Part shown: one piece after another, positions 1 through 6,425 of the stretch
Layout: each line of letters starts with the position of its first letter
How positions within the stretch are numbered: position 1 is the first letter of the stretch
Assembly: GCA_022360105.1 (NCBI GenBank)
Contig: JAKSDL010000712.1
Coordinates: 1-8,180 of the forward strand
Origin: Pseudomonadota bacterium
GTDB lineage: Bacteria > SAR324 > XYD2-FULL-50-16 > JAHJRI01
DNA: 8,180 nucleotides
Reading direction: 5' to 3'
Translations under genes and position numbers: made by a program
Notes under the pieces: model-generated
Database searches by the model: none
Told to the model about the DNA's origin: nothing
Seen by the model: the letters and a program-made list of their open reading frames with translations, nothing else

Positions 1-41
1 AAAAACTGACCCTGGAGAAAAGAGACCTTCCGGCCATCAGT
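1..41 (-). terminator. Possible Rho-independent terminator of the five-gene operon, cut by the window edge
   Basis: Just beyond the stop codon of the barrel gene, the minus-strand transcript can pair ACTGATGG (41-34) with CCA-GGG-TCAGT (15-5). This gives eight base pairs with a three-base GGG bulge and an 18-nt loop, followed at once by a run of T that reaches the window edge. Position after the last gene and the T-run fit an intrinsic terminator. The bulge and long loop make it weaker than a textbook case, and the full T-run cannot be seen. Confidence 0.4.
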
Positions 42-45
42 CTCC

Positions 46-1440
46 CTAGAATTGCAGTTGAGCCTTCAAGGTAATCCGCTTTTCATTGCGATAGATCCAA
101 TAGCTGTTATCCTCATCGGCAATATCAGGATAGAAGCCTTCCAATTCGTAGGTAATATGATCGTTCCATTTATAGGAACTTCGCAGTGAGTGAAAAAATG
201 CGACCCTGGGCTCGGTATAACTGGTGGACCAGTCGATGGAAAGATCTTCGTTCAAAAACGTATCACTCCAGCTGATCACCAGCGACCGGGTATTTTCATC
301 GGTCCCGACCAGTTCTTCATTCCAGTCATGGATATGACTGTTCACGGCTTCCATCCCCAAAGTGTAACTCCCACCCGGCGAGTATTCCAGCCCCAGCGCC
401 ACATCGGAAACATCCCTTTTCACAATTTGATATGCCGCATCGTTAAAGGATTGAGGTGCTTTTCTGCCTAACTCACCTTTAAACAGGTAGTTACCAGTTA
501 CATAATTAAAAGCAACCCCGGTCATGGCAAAACGTTGTTTGGTTTTGGTAATTAAGTGTTTTCCACCGGCTGTAGTACCATCCTTTCTGTACGCATAGTT
601 GTTTTCGATCAGGCTGGCCATCATTAATGACACATCACTTTTGCCAAAAGTCTTTTTCCAGCGCAATCCGTATTCATGCATCGGTTCGTCCGATGTCTCA
701 TCCTGAAATTCGGCATTTCCCGCAAACGTATCAAAATAATACGCTGTTCCTTCCTCTGGAAGTTCATTAAATTCCGGATCGGGAATATAAAACAGGCTCC
801 AGTCTCCAAAATCGGTAAATTGGTCCCAAACCACCATCGGCTGTCCAATTCTTGATTCTTCCAATGAAATGAAAAACAGTTCCGAATAATCCCTGGGGCT
901 GATCACATCGGTAATGGCTCCCCCATCGGATTCCCCCCAGATGAGAATCTGGATACCTGCCTTGACACTTGTGTCACCGGCGCTAATCTGCAAAAAACCT
1001 TCTTTGGTATTGGTCTCCAAGAGCGGATCCTTATCCTCTGCTTCAGCCCGATGATCGTTGCCCCAAAAGGCATTCAGCTTGGTATCAAACTGGAGAAAGA
1101 AATAATTCCCAAAAAATTTGGAAAATTCCCATCGAAAGGAGCTACGGTTGTTGATGGTTTTTTCGGGCTTTACGGTTTTATAGGAAGCTTCATGTTTTAA
1201 TGTAAACCGGGATGCAGCCGAAAACTCCTGAAAAAAAGAGCCTGGCTTATCCTGTTCTTTGTTTTCCAAGTCCGGTTCCAATTCCCCTTCATCATCAAAG
1301 GCAAGCTCAGCGTCTTCCTCCTCAAAGCCGAATGCCTCTTCGGAAAACTCCAGATCATTTTCCGGAAAATCCGCAGGCTCTTCGGCCCAAGCCGGGATAT
1401 TCAACAGCAGTAGCAACACCACCCAAAATACTTTCATCAT
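46..1440 (-). CDS. DUF1302-like outer-membrane beta-barrel protein with acidic N-terminal extension
   Basis: A 464-residue secreted protein, probably an outer-membrane channel or receptor. Residues 1-19 form a signal peptide (hydrophobic run, then AWA before the predicted cut). Residues 20-67 are an unusually acidic, Phe-containing extension, about 22 Asp/Glu in 50. From about residue 70 the chain alternates aromatic and polar residues as in beta-strands. Residues 161-184 carry a G-x-Q-x-x-x-WGES segment followed by ITDVISPRD, which resembles DUF1302-family barrels. The C-terminus (RITLKAQLQF) has alternating hydrophobics and a final Phe, the usual BAM assembly signal. Its start is 5 nt after the upstream stop with almost no Shine-Dalgarno (AGCGGT directly before ATG), so translational coupling is likely. 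The second ATG (residue 2) has better spacing and may be the true start. In other bacteria DUF1302 proteins are encoded beside RND pumps and lipid-carrier-like periplasmic proteins, as here. Family assignment is from motif memory; an alginate-export-type or other porin is the alternative. Confidence 0.82.
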   Translation of the reverse strand: MMKVFWVVLLLLLNIPAWAEEPADFPENDLEFSEEAFGFEEEDAELAFDDEGELEPDLENKEQDKPGSFFQEFSAASRFTLKHEASYKTVKPEKTINNRSSFRWEFSKFFGNYFFLQFDTKLNAFWGNDHRAEAEDKDPLLETNTKEGFLQISAGDTSVKAGIQILIWGESDGGAITDVISPRDYSELFFISLEESRIGQPMVVWDQFTDFGDWSLFYIPDPEFNELPEEGTAYYFDTFAGNAEFQDETSDEPMHEYGLRWKKTFGKSDVSLMMASLIENNYAYRKDGTTAGGKHLITKTKQRFAMTGVAFNYVTGNYLFKGELGRKAPQSFNDAAYQIVKRDVSDVALGLEYSPGGSYTLGMEAVNSHIHDWNEELVGTDENTRSLVISWSDTFLNEDLSIDWSTSYTEPRVAFFHSLRSSYKWNDHITYELEGFYPDIADEDNSYWIYRNEKRITLKAQLQF

Positions 1441-1445
1441 ACCGC

Positions 1446-2327
1446 TTATTGAATATACTTTCTCAGTTTGGCGAGTTCTCTTTCTCTGAAGGCAAAATCA
1501 GTTAGAGTACGTTGGGTGAGGAAATCCTCGGGCACATCTATGTTAAAAGCCACACTGATCATGTCCATGTTCGTCACCCTGCGAGTGATACGATTATTCA
1601 TGGTCAAGTTTCGTGCTACCCAGACGCCGTCTATCTTCTTAATGTTCCGCATGGTAAGCTGTTTGTAGGGTTTTCCATGACGATTGTAGAGATTCACTTT
1701 CAGCACCAGGTGCCTTTCCTTGTCGACCCAGGAAATGGACTTTCCATATTTCGATTTTTTGGCTCGCTTTGGTGTCGGTTTAGATTCGATAATCCAGCTG
1801 GGCCTCCCGGCATATGTGGTTTCCTTCAATAACTTATAGGTATAATCATCGACCTTGTTTAGTTCCACGTCCTCAATCGCAAATTCGGTTCCGAAAAAAC
1901 TGCCGCTTTCATCACTGTCTTCACTGCTGGAGATCATCCGTTTCACCTTCCCCAGGGCAGATAAATAAAGCCAGGTATCAGCATCCTTGTCTGCTGCATC
2001 GTAATCATAAGTCAACATACCGATTCCTTTTTCTCCAATTGGCTCAAGAATGATGGAAATGGAACGGGTGTCCCTGCCCTCAACACCTGTATCCATGGAA
2101 ACACTCTCCATTACCTTGACCCTGGGAGTTTCCACACAACGCATTTTTTTCTTCACCACCCCATACTTGCAGGTAGAAAGCTTCATTTTTTGAACGGATG
2201 AAGAAGAGGATTCACGGGAAACCTTGTCCACCTCAACCATGATATCCCTTGCAGTTTGCGCTGAAAGCCCGGGAGTAAAAAAAGTAATTGCCAGAAGAAT
2301 AATAAACAACTTGTTAATAGTTTTCAT
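1446..2327 (-). CDS. Periplasmic LolA-like outer membrane lipoprotein-sorting protein
   Basis: A 293-residue exported protein of the LolA_like type, usually annotated 'outer membrane lipoprotein-sorting protein'. Residues 1-23 are a signal peptide (LSA before Gln24); there is no lipobox Cys, so the mature protein should be soluble. The family signature is clear at 118-155: DTWLYLSALGKVKR, then SGSFFGTEF and IEDVE. LolA-fold proteins hold lipid chains in a half-open beta-barrel, so a carrier role between pump and barrel is inferred. The mature chain is basic (my hand count is about 49 Lys/Arg to 38 Asp/Glu), with a dense patch at 183-196. Two cysteines, 53 and 64, could form a disulfide. Translation starts after a good GGAGG (2336-2332) with only 4 nt spacing. 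It follows the RND gene by 74 nt and precedes the barrel gene by 5 nt. It is not the housekeeping LolA: it is longer and sits in a transporter operon. Confidence 0.85.
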   Translation of the reverse strand: MKTINKLFIILLAITFFTPGLSAQTARDIMVEVDKVSRESSSSSVQKMKLSTCKYGVVKKKMRCVETPRVKVMESVSMDTGVEGRDTRSISIILEPIGEKGIGMLTYDYDAADKDADTWLYLSALGKVKRMISSSEDSDESGSFFGTEFAIEDVELNKVDDYTYKLLKETTYAGRPSWIIESKPTPKRAKKSKYGKSISWVDKERHLVLKVNLYNRHGKPYKQLTMRNIKKIDGVWVARNLTMNNRITRRVTNMDMISVAFNIDVPEDFLTQRTLTDFAFRERELAKLRKYIQ

Positions 2328-2370
2328 GATACCTCCATTGATCGGCTCAATATCTTTATTGTGAATGAGT

Positions 2371-2393
2371 GACGGGTAAAAGAGTTACCCGTC
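2371..2393 (-). other. Perfect 9-bp intercistronic hairpin between RND and carrier genes
   Basis: GACGGGTAA (2371-2379) and TTACCCGTC (2385-2393) are exact reverse complements around a 5-nt loop. The structure begins 8 nt after the RND stop codon. Neither strand shows a T-run after the stem, so it is not a standard terminator. An RNA processing or 3'-end protection site, which would allow the carrier and barrel to be made in different amounts from the pump, is a reasonable reading. Confidence 0.6.
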
Positions 2394-2401
2394 CTGCAGT
2401 A

Positions 2402-5023
2402 TTATGCGGCTGGTTGAACACTCGCTTGTTTTGCGAATCGTGGTTTGAAGATCAGAATCATGGCCGGCAGCATCAACAAATCGCAAATCAATGCTGCAAA
2501 GATAGCCAAGGAGCCGAATTTGCCCATATTGGAAGTTCCCATGTGAGATGAAAACATCATGATGCTAAATCCCAACCCTAAAATGAGTGTTGTAAAGGTT
2601 ATGGCCTGTCCCACTTCTTTGATAGTGTTTCTCAGGGCACGTTCAATATCACCATCCAGCAGAACCTCACCTCGATAGTGAGTGATAAAATGAATGGTAT
2701 CATCCACGGCCACACCGATGATGACAGGAGCAATAACCATTGTATCGGAATCAAGTGGCATTCCCAGCAACCCCAGTAGTCCAAAGGTTACTGTCGCCGG
2801 AATCAGATTGGGGATAATGGAAATCAGCCCGGCCCGAACAGAACCGAAGACAAAGATCAATATGATGCTGATAACGACAATCACCATGCTGAGGCTTTTG
2901 ATCTGAGACCAGGAAATGTAATCTGACAATTCCATGATCAAAGCCAATCCGCCGGTAATGGTAACTTTCATATCCGGATAATCGGTTTTGAGCTGATTCA
3001 TGGTTTTGTCTATATCCTGACGCATTTCCTTAAACATCTTGATATATTCAAATGACCCCGCGTTATACAGTTGAACACTGACATGGGACTTACTGTAGTC
3101 ATCAGATACCAGTTTACGCCTGTCTTCGGGATTGGCATTGTTAAACATAAACAAGGTCTGGGAAAGCATCCTTGAGTTATCAGGGATCACATACATCTCG
3201 GGTCTGTCCTCATTTAACGTTTGGTATGCATCCTTCACCACATCCGCCAGTGAGTTCGTACGAACAACCAGGTGGTTGTATTTACTGGCGATGGTTTGCT
3301 GCAACCTGTCCATGGATTTTAGAACAAAGGGATCATGAAAAGCATTGGGGCTTCCCATCTCCATGAGTATGACCATGTTTTGGGTTCCCATCATATGCTC
3401 ATCTACAACCTCATAAACGTTTCGGATTGCAGTCCCCTCCTTGAACTGCTCAATGATATTTGAATCCACTTTTACCTGTGTGGCACCATACATACAGGCA
3501 CCAAATATCGAAAGGAACACAGCCGTATAGGCATAAGGATTTTTCTTGACCAAGGGTAAGACGCCATCCAGAAGCTTTTGAAGATAGACCGTAAAGTCAG
3601 GGATATATTTCCCTATTTGGCTCAAAATCCTCCCGAAATTGTTAATCACTTGCCCAATCCAGCGCAATATTGCAAATTTAGAAGGCCGGCGCTCCGGATT
3701 CACAACCGGTGGCCAAAAATCCATTAGCAACGGAAGCAGGTACAGGGTGAAAAAGAAAGCCATTATCACTCCCAATCCCGACATAAACCCAAAAGTCTTG
3801 ATATGCTCAATCTGAGTGAAGGTCAACGAAAACATTCCCACGGCTGTAGTAAAGGTCGTAAGAAAGCACGCAATTGCAGATTTCCGGTATGCCAATCTCA
3901 TTGCCGTCTCATGGTTTTTGTTTTCTTTTCTGAAAAACATATAACCGGACAAAATATGAATAGCATCGGCTGTCCCTACAGCAAGAATTAACATCACTGT
4001 CAGTCCCACCATCGTGGTGATGGTCACGCCCAGCCAGAAGGTTATCCCCACCGTCCAGACAGCACTCAAAACAATAATGGTAATAGGCCAACTAACCGCA
4101 CTAAACGATCTGAACAGGAACCACAACAAAACGACAATAACGAGCAACATGGTAATGTAAAGAACCGGCATTTGGGCCATAAGCTCCATACCGTAATCCA
4201 TCAGTGGTGCATTTCCGACTGGATAATAGGTCAGATGGTCGGCATATTCTTCTTTGTTGATTACTGCTTTAATTTCCTTCATTAAATCAATATATTCATT
4301 CCACTCCGTTGATTTAAATTTAATGCTTTCAGCTGTGGCCGTTTCATCGACGGCCATAATGTTGTCATCAACTTCCAGATTCTCACCAAATCCAAGTTCG
4401 TCGAACTCCTCGTTTTCATCTTCAGATTGATTCACCGGTATGGTGCCAAAATCTGTTTCAATGAACAGTCCTCCATATTTGAAATCTTTGGAAAAATATA
4501 AAAGAGGAAAGTCCTTCTGAGAAAGGGCGGTTCTTCTGATCTGTTCAAGCTCCTCCAAATTAGTCGGAATGTGGACTCCCACCAGCTGTTTTGATACCAG
4601 TGAATCACCTTCCACTTTCAATACCGGGGCATTAACCAGCGAATTGATTCGGGTGATATGGTTCAACATGGATTTTGAAGGATCTTCATGGGTAAGTCGA
4701 AAATTGAGTAAATCGTCTCGAATGCCTTGCACGACCTGTAGAGATTTGCTCGAAAAAACATTTCCGTCCGCCGGTTTATAAACAAGGAAGATTCCATCAT
4801 CGCTGCCAAATTCTGCATGAAATTTATCCATGGCAACTTTGATAGGGTCACTCTCATCAAACCAGCTTTCGAGGGTCATATCCATCTTGTATTTATATAC
4901 AAGACCATAAAAAAAGAAAGCTGTTCCCAGGATAAACAGCAACAATACTATTAACTTCTTACTCCGCAATCGATCGGGAACGGTTTCAAAGTACAGGGAT
5001 AACCTGTTTAGAAGATTTTTCAT
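2402..5023 (-). CDS. MMPL/HpnN-type RND superfamily transporter, inner membrane
   Basis: An 873-residue inner-membrane pump with the duplicated RND layout. TM1 is at about 23-43, a large periplasmic domain at 44-283, five helices at 285-433, a short cytoplasmic linker, TM7 at about 499-515, a second periplasmic domain at 516-705, and five helices at 707-859. Each half has the expected charged TM4-type motif: GTADAIH at 350-356 (Asp353) and GVAVDDTIHF at 770-779 (Asp774, Asp775), the likely proton-relay aspartates. The length is shorter than the roughly 1,030 residues of AcrB-type drug pumps and fits MMPL/HpnN-like lipid exporters. No membrane-fusion protein or TolC is encoded nearby, which also argues against a tripartite drug pump. 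Residues 199-222 form a very acidic loop with the motif EFDELGFG that is echoed in the barrel protein. The gene starts 14 nt after the regulator stop with a weak AGCGGT leader. Substrate and direction are unknown. Confidence 0.92.
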   Translation of the reverse strand: MKNLLNRLSLYFETVPDRLRSKKLIVLLLFILGTAFFFYGLVYKYKMDMTLESWFDESDPIKVAMDKFHAEFGSDDGIFLVYKPADGNVFSSKSLQVVQGIRDDLLNFRLTHEDPSKSMLNHITRINSLVNAPVLKVEGDSLVSKQLVGVHIPTNLEELEQIRRTALSQKDFPLLYFSKDFKYGGLFIETDFGTIPVNQSEDENEEFDELGFGENLEVDDNIMAVDETATAESIKFKSTEWNEYIDLMKEIKAVINKEEYADHLTYYPVGNAPLMDYGMELMAQMPVLYITMLLVIVVLLWFLFRSFSAVSWPITIIVLSAVWTVGITFWLGVTITTMVGLTVMLILAVGTADAIHILSGYMFFRKENKNHETAMRLAYRKSAIACFLTTFTTAVGMFSLTFTQIEHIKTFGFMSGLGVIMAFFFTLYLLPLLMDFWPPVVNPERRPSKFAILRWIGQVINNFGRILSQIGKYIPDFTVYLQKLLDGVLPLVKKNPYAYTAVFLSIFGACMYGATQVKVDSNIIEQFKEGTAIRNVYEVVDEHMMGTQNMVILMEMGSPNAFHDPFVLKSMDRLQQTIASKYNHLVVRTNSLADVVKDAYQTLNEDRPEMYVIPDNSRMLSQTLFMFNNANPEDRRKLVSDDYSKSHVSVQLYNAGSFEYIKMFKEMRQDIDKTMNQLKTDYPDMKVTITGGLALIMELSDYISWSQIKSLSMVIVVISIILIFVFGSVRAGLISIIPNLIPATVTFGLLGLLGMPLDSDTMVIAPVIIGVAVDDTIHFITHYRGEVLLDGDIERALRNTIKEVGQAITFTTLILGLGFSIMMFSSHMGTSNMGKFGSLAIFAALICDLLMLPAMILIFKPRFAKQASVQPAA

Positions 5024-5037
5024 TTTATATACCGCTA

Positions 5038-5334
5038 TTATTGTTTCAGAGCACCAATCAGCTGCTCCATTTCACCTATGTATTTTTGAAGGGCTTCCGA
5101 ACCCGCCAGTGTCAGAGACACAGTTGTAAAGGGTTTATTGTCTTTAAACGTTTTTTCAATGCGAACATACTTTGCTTGCTTTAATTTCTTCAATTGGATC
5201 GACAAGTTGCCCGAAGTAAAATTAAACTTTTCCTGCAGTTCGTTAAAACTGATCTTATCTTCCGCATTCGCTGCGAGATAGGTGAGAATCATAAGCCGGG
5301 CTCTTTCGTGTACAATTTTGTCCAGTTCGGCCAC
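5038..5334 (-). CDS. Small winged-helix transcriptional regulator (HTH_34 / MarR-ArsR-like)
   Basis: A 98-residue DNA-binding protein with a single winged-helix domain. Helix 1 is at about 9-20 (RARLMILTYL), helix 2 at 29-37 (FNELQEKF), and the recognition helix at about 40-56 (TSGNLSIQLKKLKQAKY). The wing is at 57-75, and a C-terminal helix (78-97) probably dimerises. The pattern of a helix containing SGNLSxQLKKL followed by a basic wing matches the Pfam winged-helix DNA-binding family close to MarR and ArsR repressors. No metal-binding cysteines or separate ligand domain are present. The start is GTG, chosen because a perfect AGGAGG lies 9 nt upstream. The gene is only 4 nt after the membrane-protein gene, so the two are probably made together, and the regulator likely controls its own operon. 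Target and signal are not visible. Confidence 0.87.
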   Translation of the reverse strand: MAELDKIVHERARLMILTYLAANAEDKISFNELQEKFNFTSGNLSIQLKKLKQAKYVRIEKTFKDNKPFTTVSLTLAGSEALQKYIGEMEQLIGALKQ

Positions 5335-5338
5335 GATC

Positions 5339-6013
5339 TTATTCCTCCTCTTCTATTTCCAGCGATCTCCCACTAATTAAAAAGAACAGTATTAAAGCCA
5401 CTCCCATGGATAATGCCAGAAGCAACAAAGCTGGTGCTCCAGGTAAAATAAACGGCAGCATTCCTGTGACTATCAACCAGTAACCGGTCGCCAGATACTG
5501 CCAGATTTTAGTGATACCACCTATTGAATTATATATAATGCCTATGCCAATGCCCGCAACGGAGACAATATACCGTTCATAATCAAAGTAAATCGCATAC
5601 CCAATGAAAAAAGCCATAATCAGCTGGATTGGTATCCACACATGAAACAGCTGGTAGGAATAGATCTGCTTGATGATTTTTCCAAAGGTATAATCACTAT
5701 CCATTTTTTTTATCGATTTCACCCAGAGAAACCGCTTTAAGACAACAACCAGAATGTAAGCTGTTATCACAAGCAACAAAGACATCGTAAGCAGACTCCC
5801 CGGAATGTCATAATAACTCCCGTATTTTTCCAACAGGTAATAATACAAAATCGAAAGCCCGATGATGGCTAAACCACCGATTAATGAAATAATTCGAAAA
5901 TGAATGGGCAACAGCAATTGCTTAAGAACAGGCTTATTCTCCGCTAACGCTGATTTGATCGACGCCACATCCTTTAATAACTTGTCAATTTGGTTTTCAG
6001 TGATCTCTTTCAT
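5339..6013 (-). CDS. Six-TM membrane protein of unknown function, first gene of the operon
   Basis: A 224-residue integral membrane protein that I do not recognise. Residues 1-35 are a polar, charged, helical N-terminus without a signal peptide, probably cytoplasmic. Six hydrophobic segments follow, at about 39-61, 72-93, 122-143, 147-168, 174-191 and 194-214. The loop at 94-120 between TM2 and TM3 is basic (KRFLWVKSIKKM), which suits the cytoplasmic side, and the chain ends in a short acidic tail, EIEEEE. No catalytic motif is evident. ATG 6013-6011 has a good GGAG (6023-6020) six bases upstream. Close coupling to a winged-helix regulator suggests a membrane partner, for example one that modulates the regulator or the pump, but this is inference. 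Confidence 0.8.
   Translation of the reverse strand: MKEITENQIDKLLKDVASIKSALAENKPVLKQLLLPIHFRIISLIGGLAIIGLSILYYYLLEKYGSYYDIPGSLLTMSLLLVITAYILVVVLKRFLWVKSIKKMDSDYTFGKIIKQIYSYQLFHVWIPIQLIMAFFIGYAIYFDYERYIVSVAGIGIGIIYNSIGGITKIWQYLATGYWLIVTGMLPFILPGAPALLLLALSMGVALILFFLISGRSLEIEEEE
5344..5349 (-). promoter_or_regulatory. Shine-Dalgarno of the GTG-start regulator, embedded in the upstream coding end
   Basis: AGGAGG on the minus strand lies 9 nt before the GTG at 5334 and fixes that unusual start. The same bases are the last glutamate codons (GAG GAG GAA) of the membrane-protein gene, whose stop follows at 5341-5339. The ribosome finishing the first gene therefore covers the binding site of the second. 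Confidence 0.75.
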
Positions 6014-6035
6014 AAAATTCTCCGTTTTGCAAAGT

Positions 6036-6052
6036 ACTTTATAATATAAAGT
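6036..6052. promoter_or_regulatory. Candidate operator palindrome in the operon leader
   Basis: ACTTTATAATATAAAGT is a perfect palindrome with 8-bp arms around one central base. It partly overlaps a second palindrome, AAAGTACTTT (6031-6040), so the half-site AAAGT/ACTTT occurs three times in 22 bp. It lies between the predicted promoter and the first start codon, where a dimeric winged-helix repressor would block transcription. AT-rich sequence makes chance palindromes more common, so the link to the operon's own regulator is inference. Confidence 0.45.
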
Positions 6053-6054
6053 TA

Positions 6055-6089
6055 ATTATAAAATTACCTTCATAAAAAAAATCTGTCAA
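6055..6089 (-). promoter_or_regulatory. Predicted sigma-70-type promoter for the five-gene operon
   Basis: On the minus strand a perfect TTGACA lies at 6089-6084. Seventeen bases on is TAATTT (6066-6061), a poor -10 box. A perfect TATAAT lies at 6060-6055, but 23 bases from the -35. Either the weaker box at ideal spacing or the TATAAT with another upstream contact is used. Transcription would begin near 6050, inside the candidate operator and about 40 nt before the first ATG. The spacer contains an eight-T run (interrupted only at its ends), consistent with a curved, AT-rich promoter. Confidence 0.5.
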
Positions 6090-6425
6090 GCCGTCGTCAT
6101 AATCACCTGAAACCAATAGATTTTCTGATTTGGTTTTATGATTTATCCAATCTCATTTCGTTTTCTCAAAGACCCAGACCCTGACAAATTTTTTCCATAC
6201 ATTTGGTAAACTATAAAACGATGTAACCCTTTATTGTTTCTGTTCTGAATGGTTTAAAATTTCCCATTTAATTGTAACTAGTTATGTTATTTCTGCCGGA
6301 TTATTTGAGTGTTTGTTAAACCATGGTGTAGAGTACATCCATATGTTTTGATTTTGAAAGATAAACGCCCGCCGATCGATCATTCGAATTAGTTAAAAAT
6401 AAAGTAATAACAATAGGTTGGAATT
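6090..6425. other. Divergent intergenic region upstream of the chemoreceptor
   Basis: This 336-base AT-rich stretch has no credible gene. It must hold the chemoreceptor promoter, but I find no convincing one. TAAAAT at 6255-6260 resembles a -10 box with only a poor -35 (TTGTTT, 15-base spacing). GCCGATCG at 6371-6378 resembles a flagellar sigma-28 -10 (GCCGATAA), but the matching -35 position is poor. Before the ATG at 6426 there is only a weak ribosome site (AGG at 6415-6417, GGA at 6420-6422). Confidence 0.5.

Noticed and set aside
1212..1505. Two overlapping plus-strand open frames rich in Ser/Pro opposite the barrel gene start
   Set aside because: They are the antisense of the acidic (GAA/GAG-rich) tail, which explains the Ser/Pro-rich composition and the lack of stops.
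2402..5023. AcrB-type multidrug efflux pump
   Set aside because: The protein is too short for the AcrB group, and no periplasmic adaptor or TolC gene accompanies it. Neighbours point to a lipid-type system.
6352..6378. Flagellar sigma-28 promoter for the chemoreceptor
   Set aside because: The -10 (GCCGATCG) matches six of eight bases, but the -35 position reads TTTTGAAA and matches TAAAGTTT poorly.
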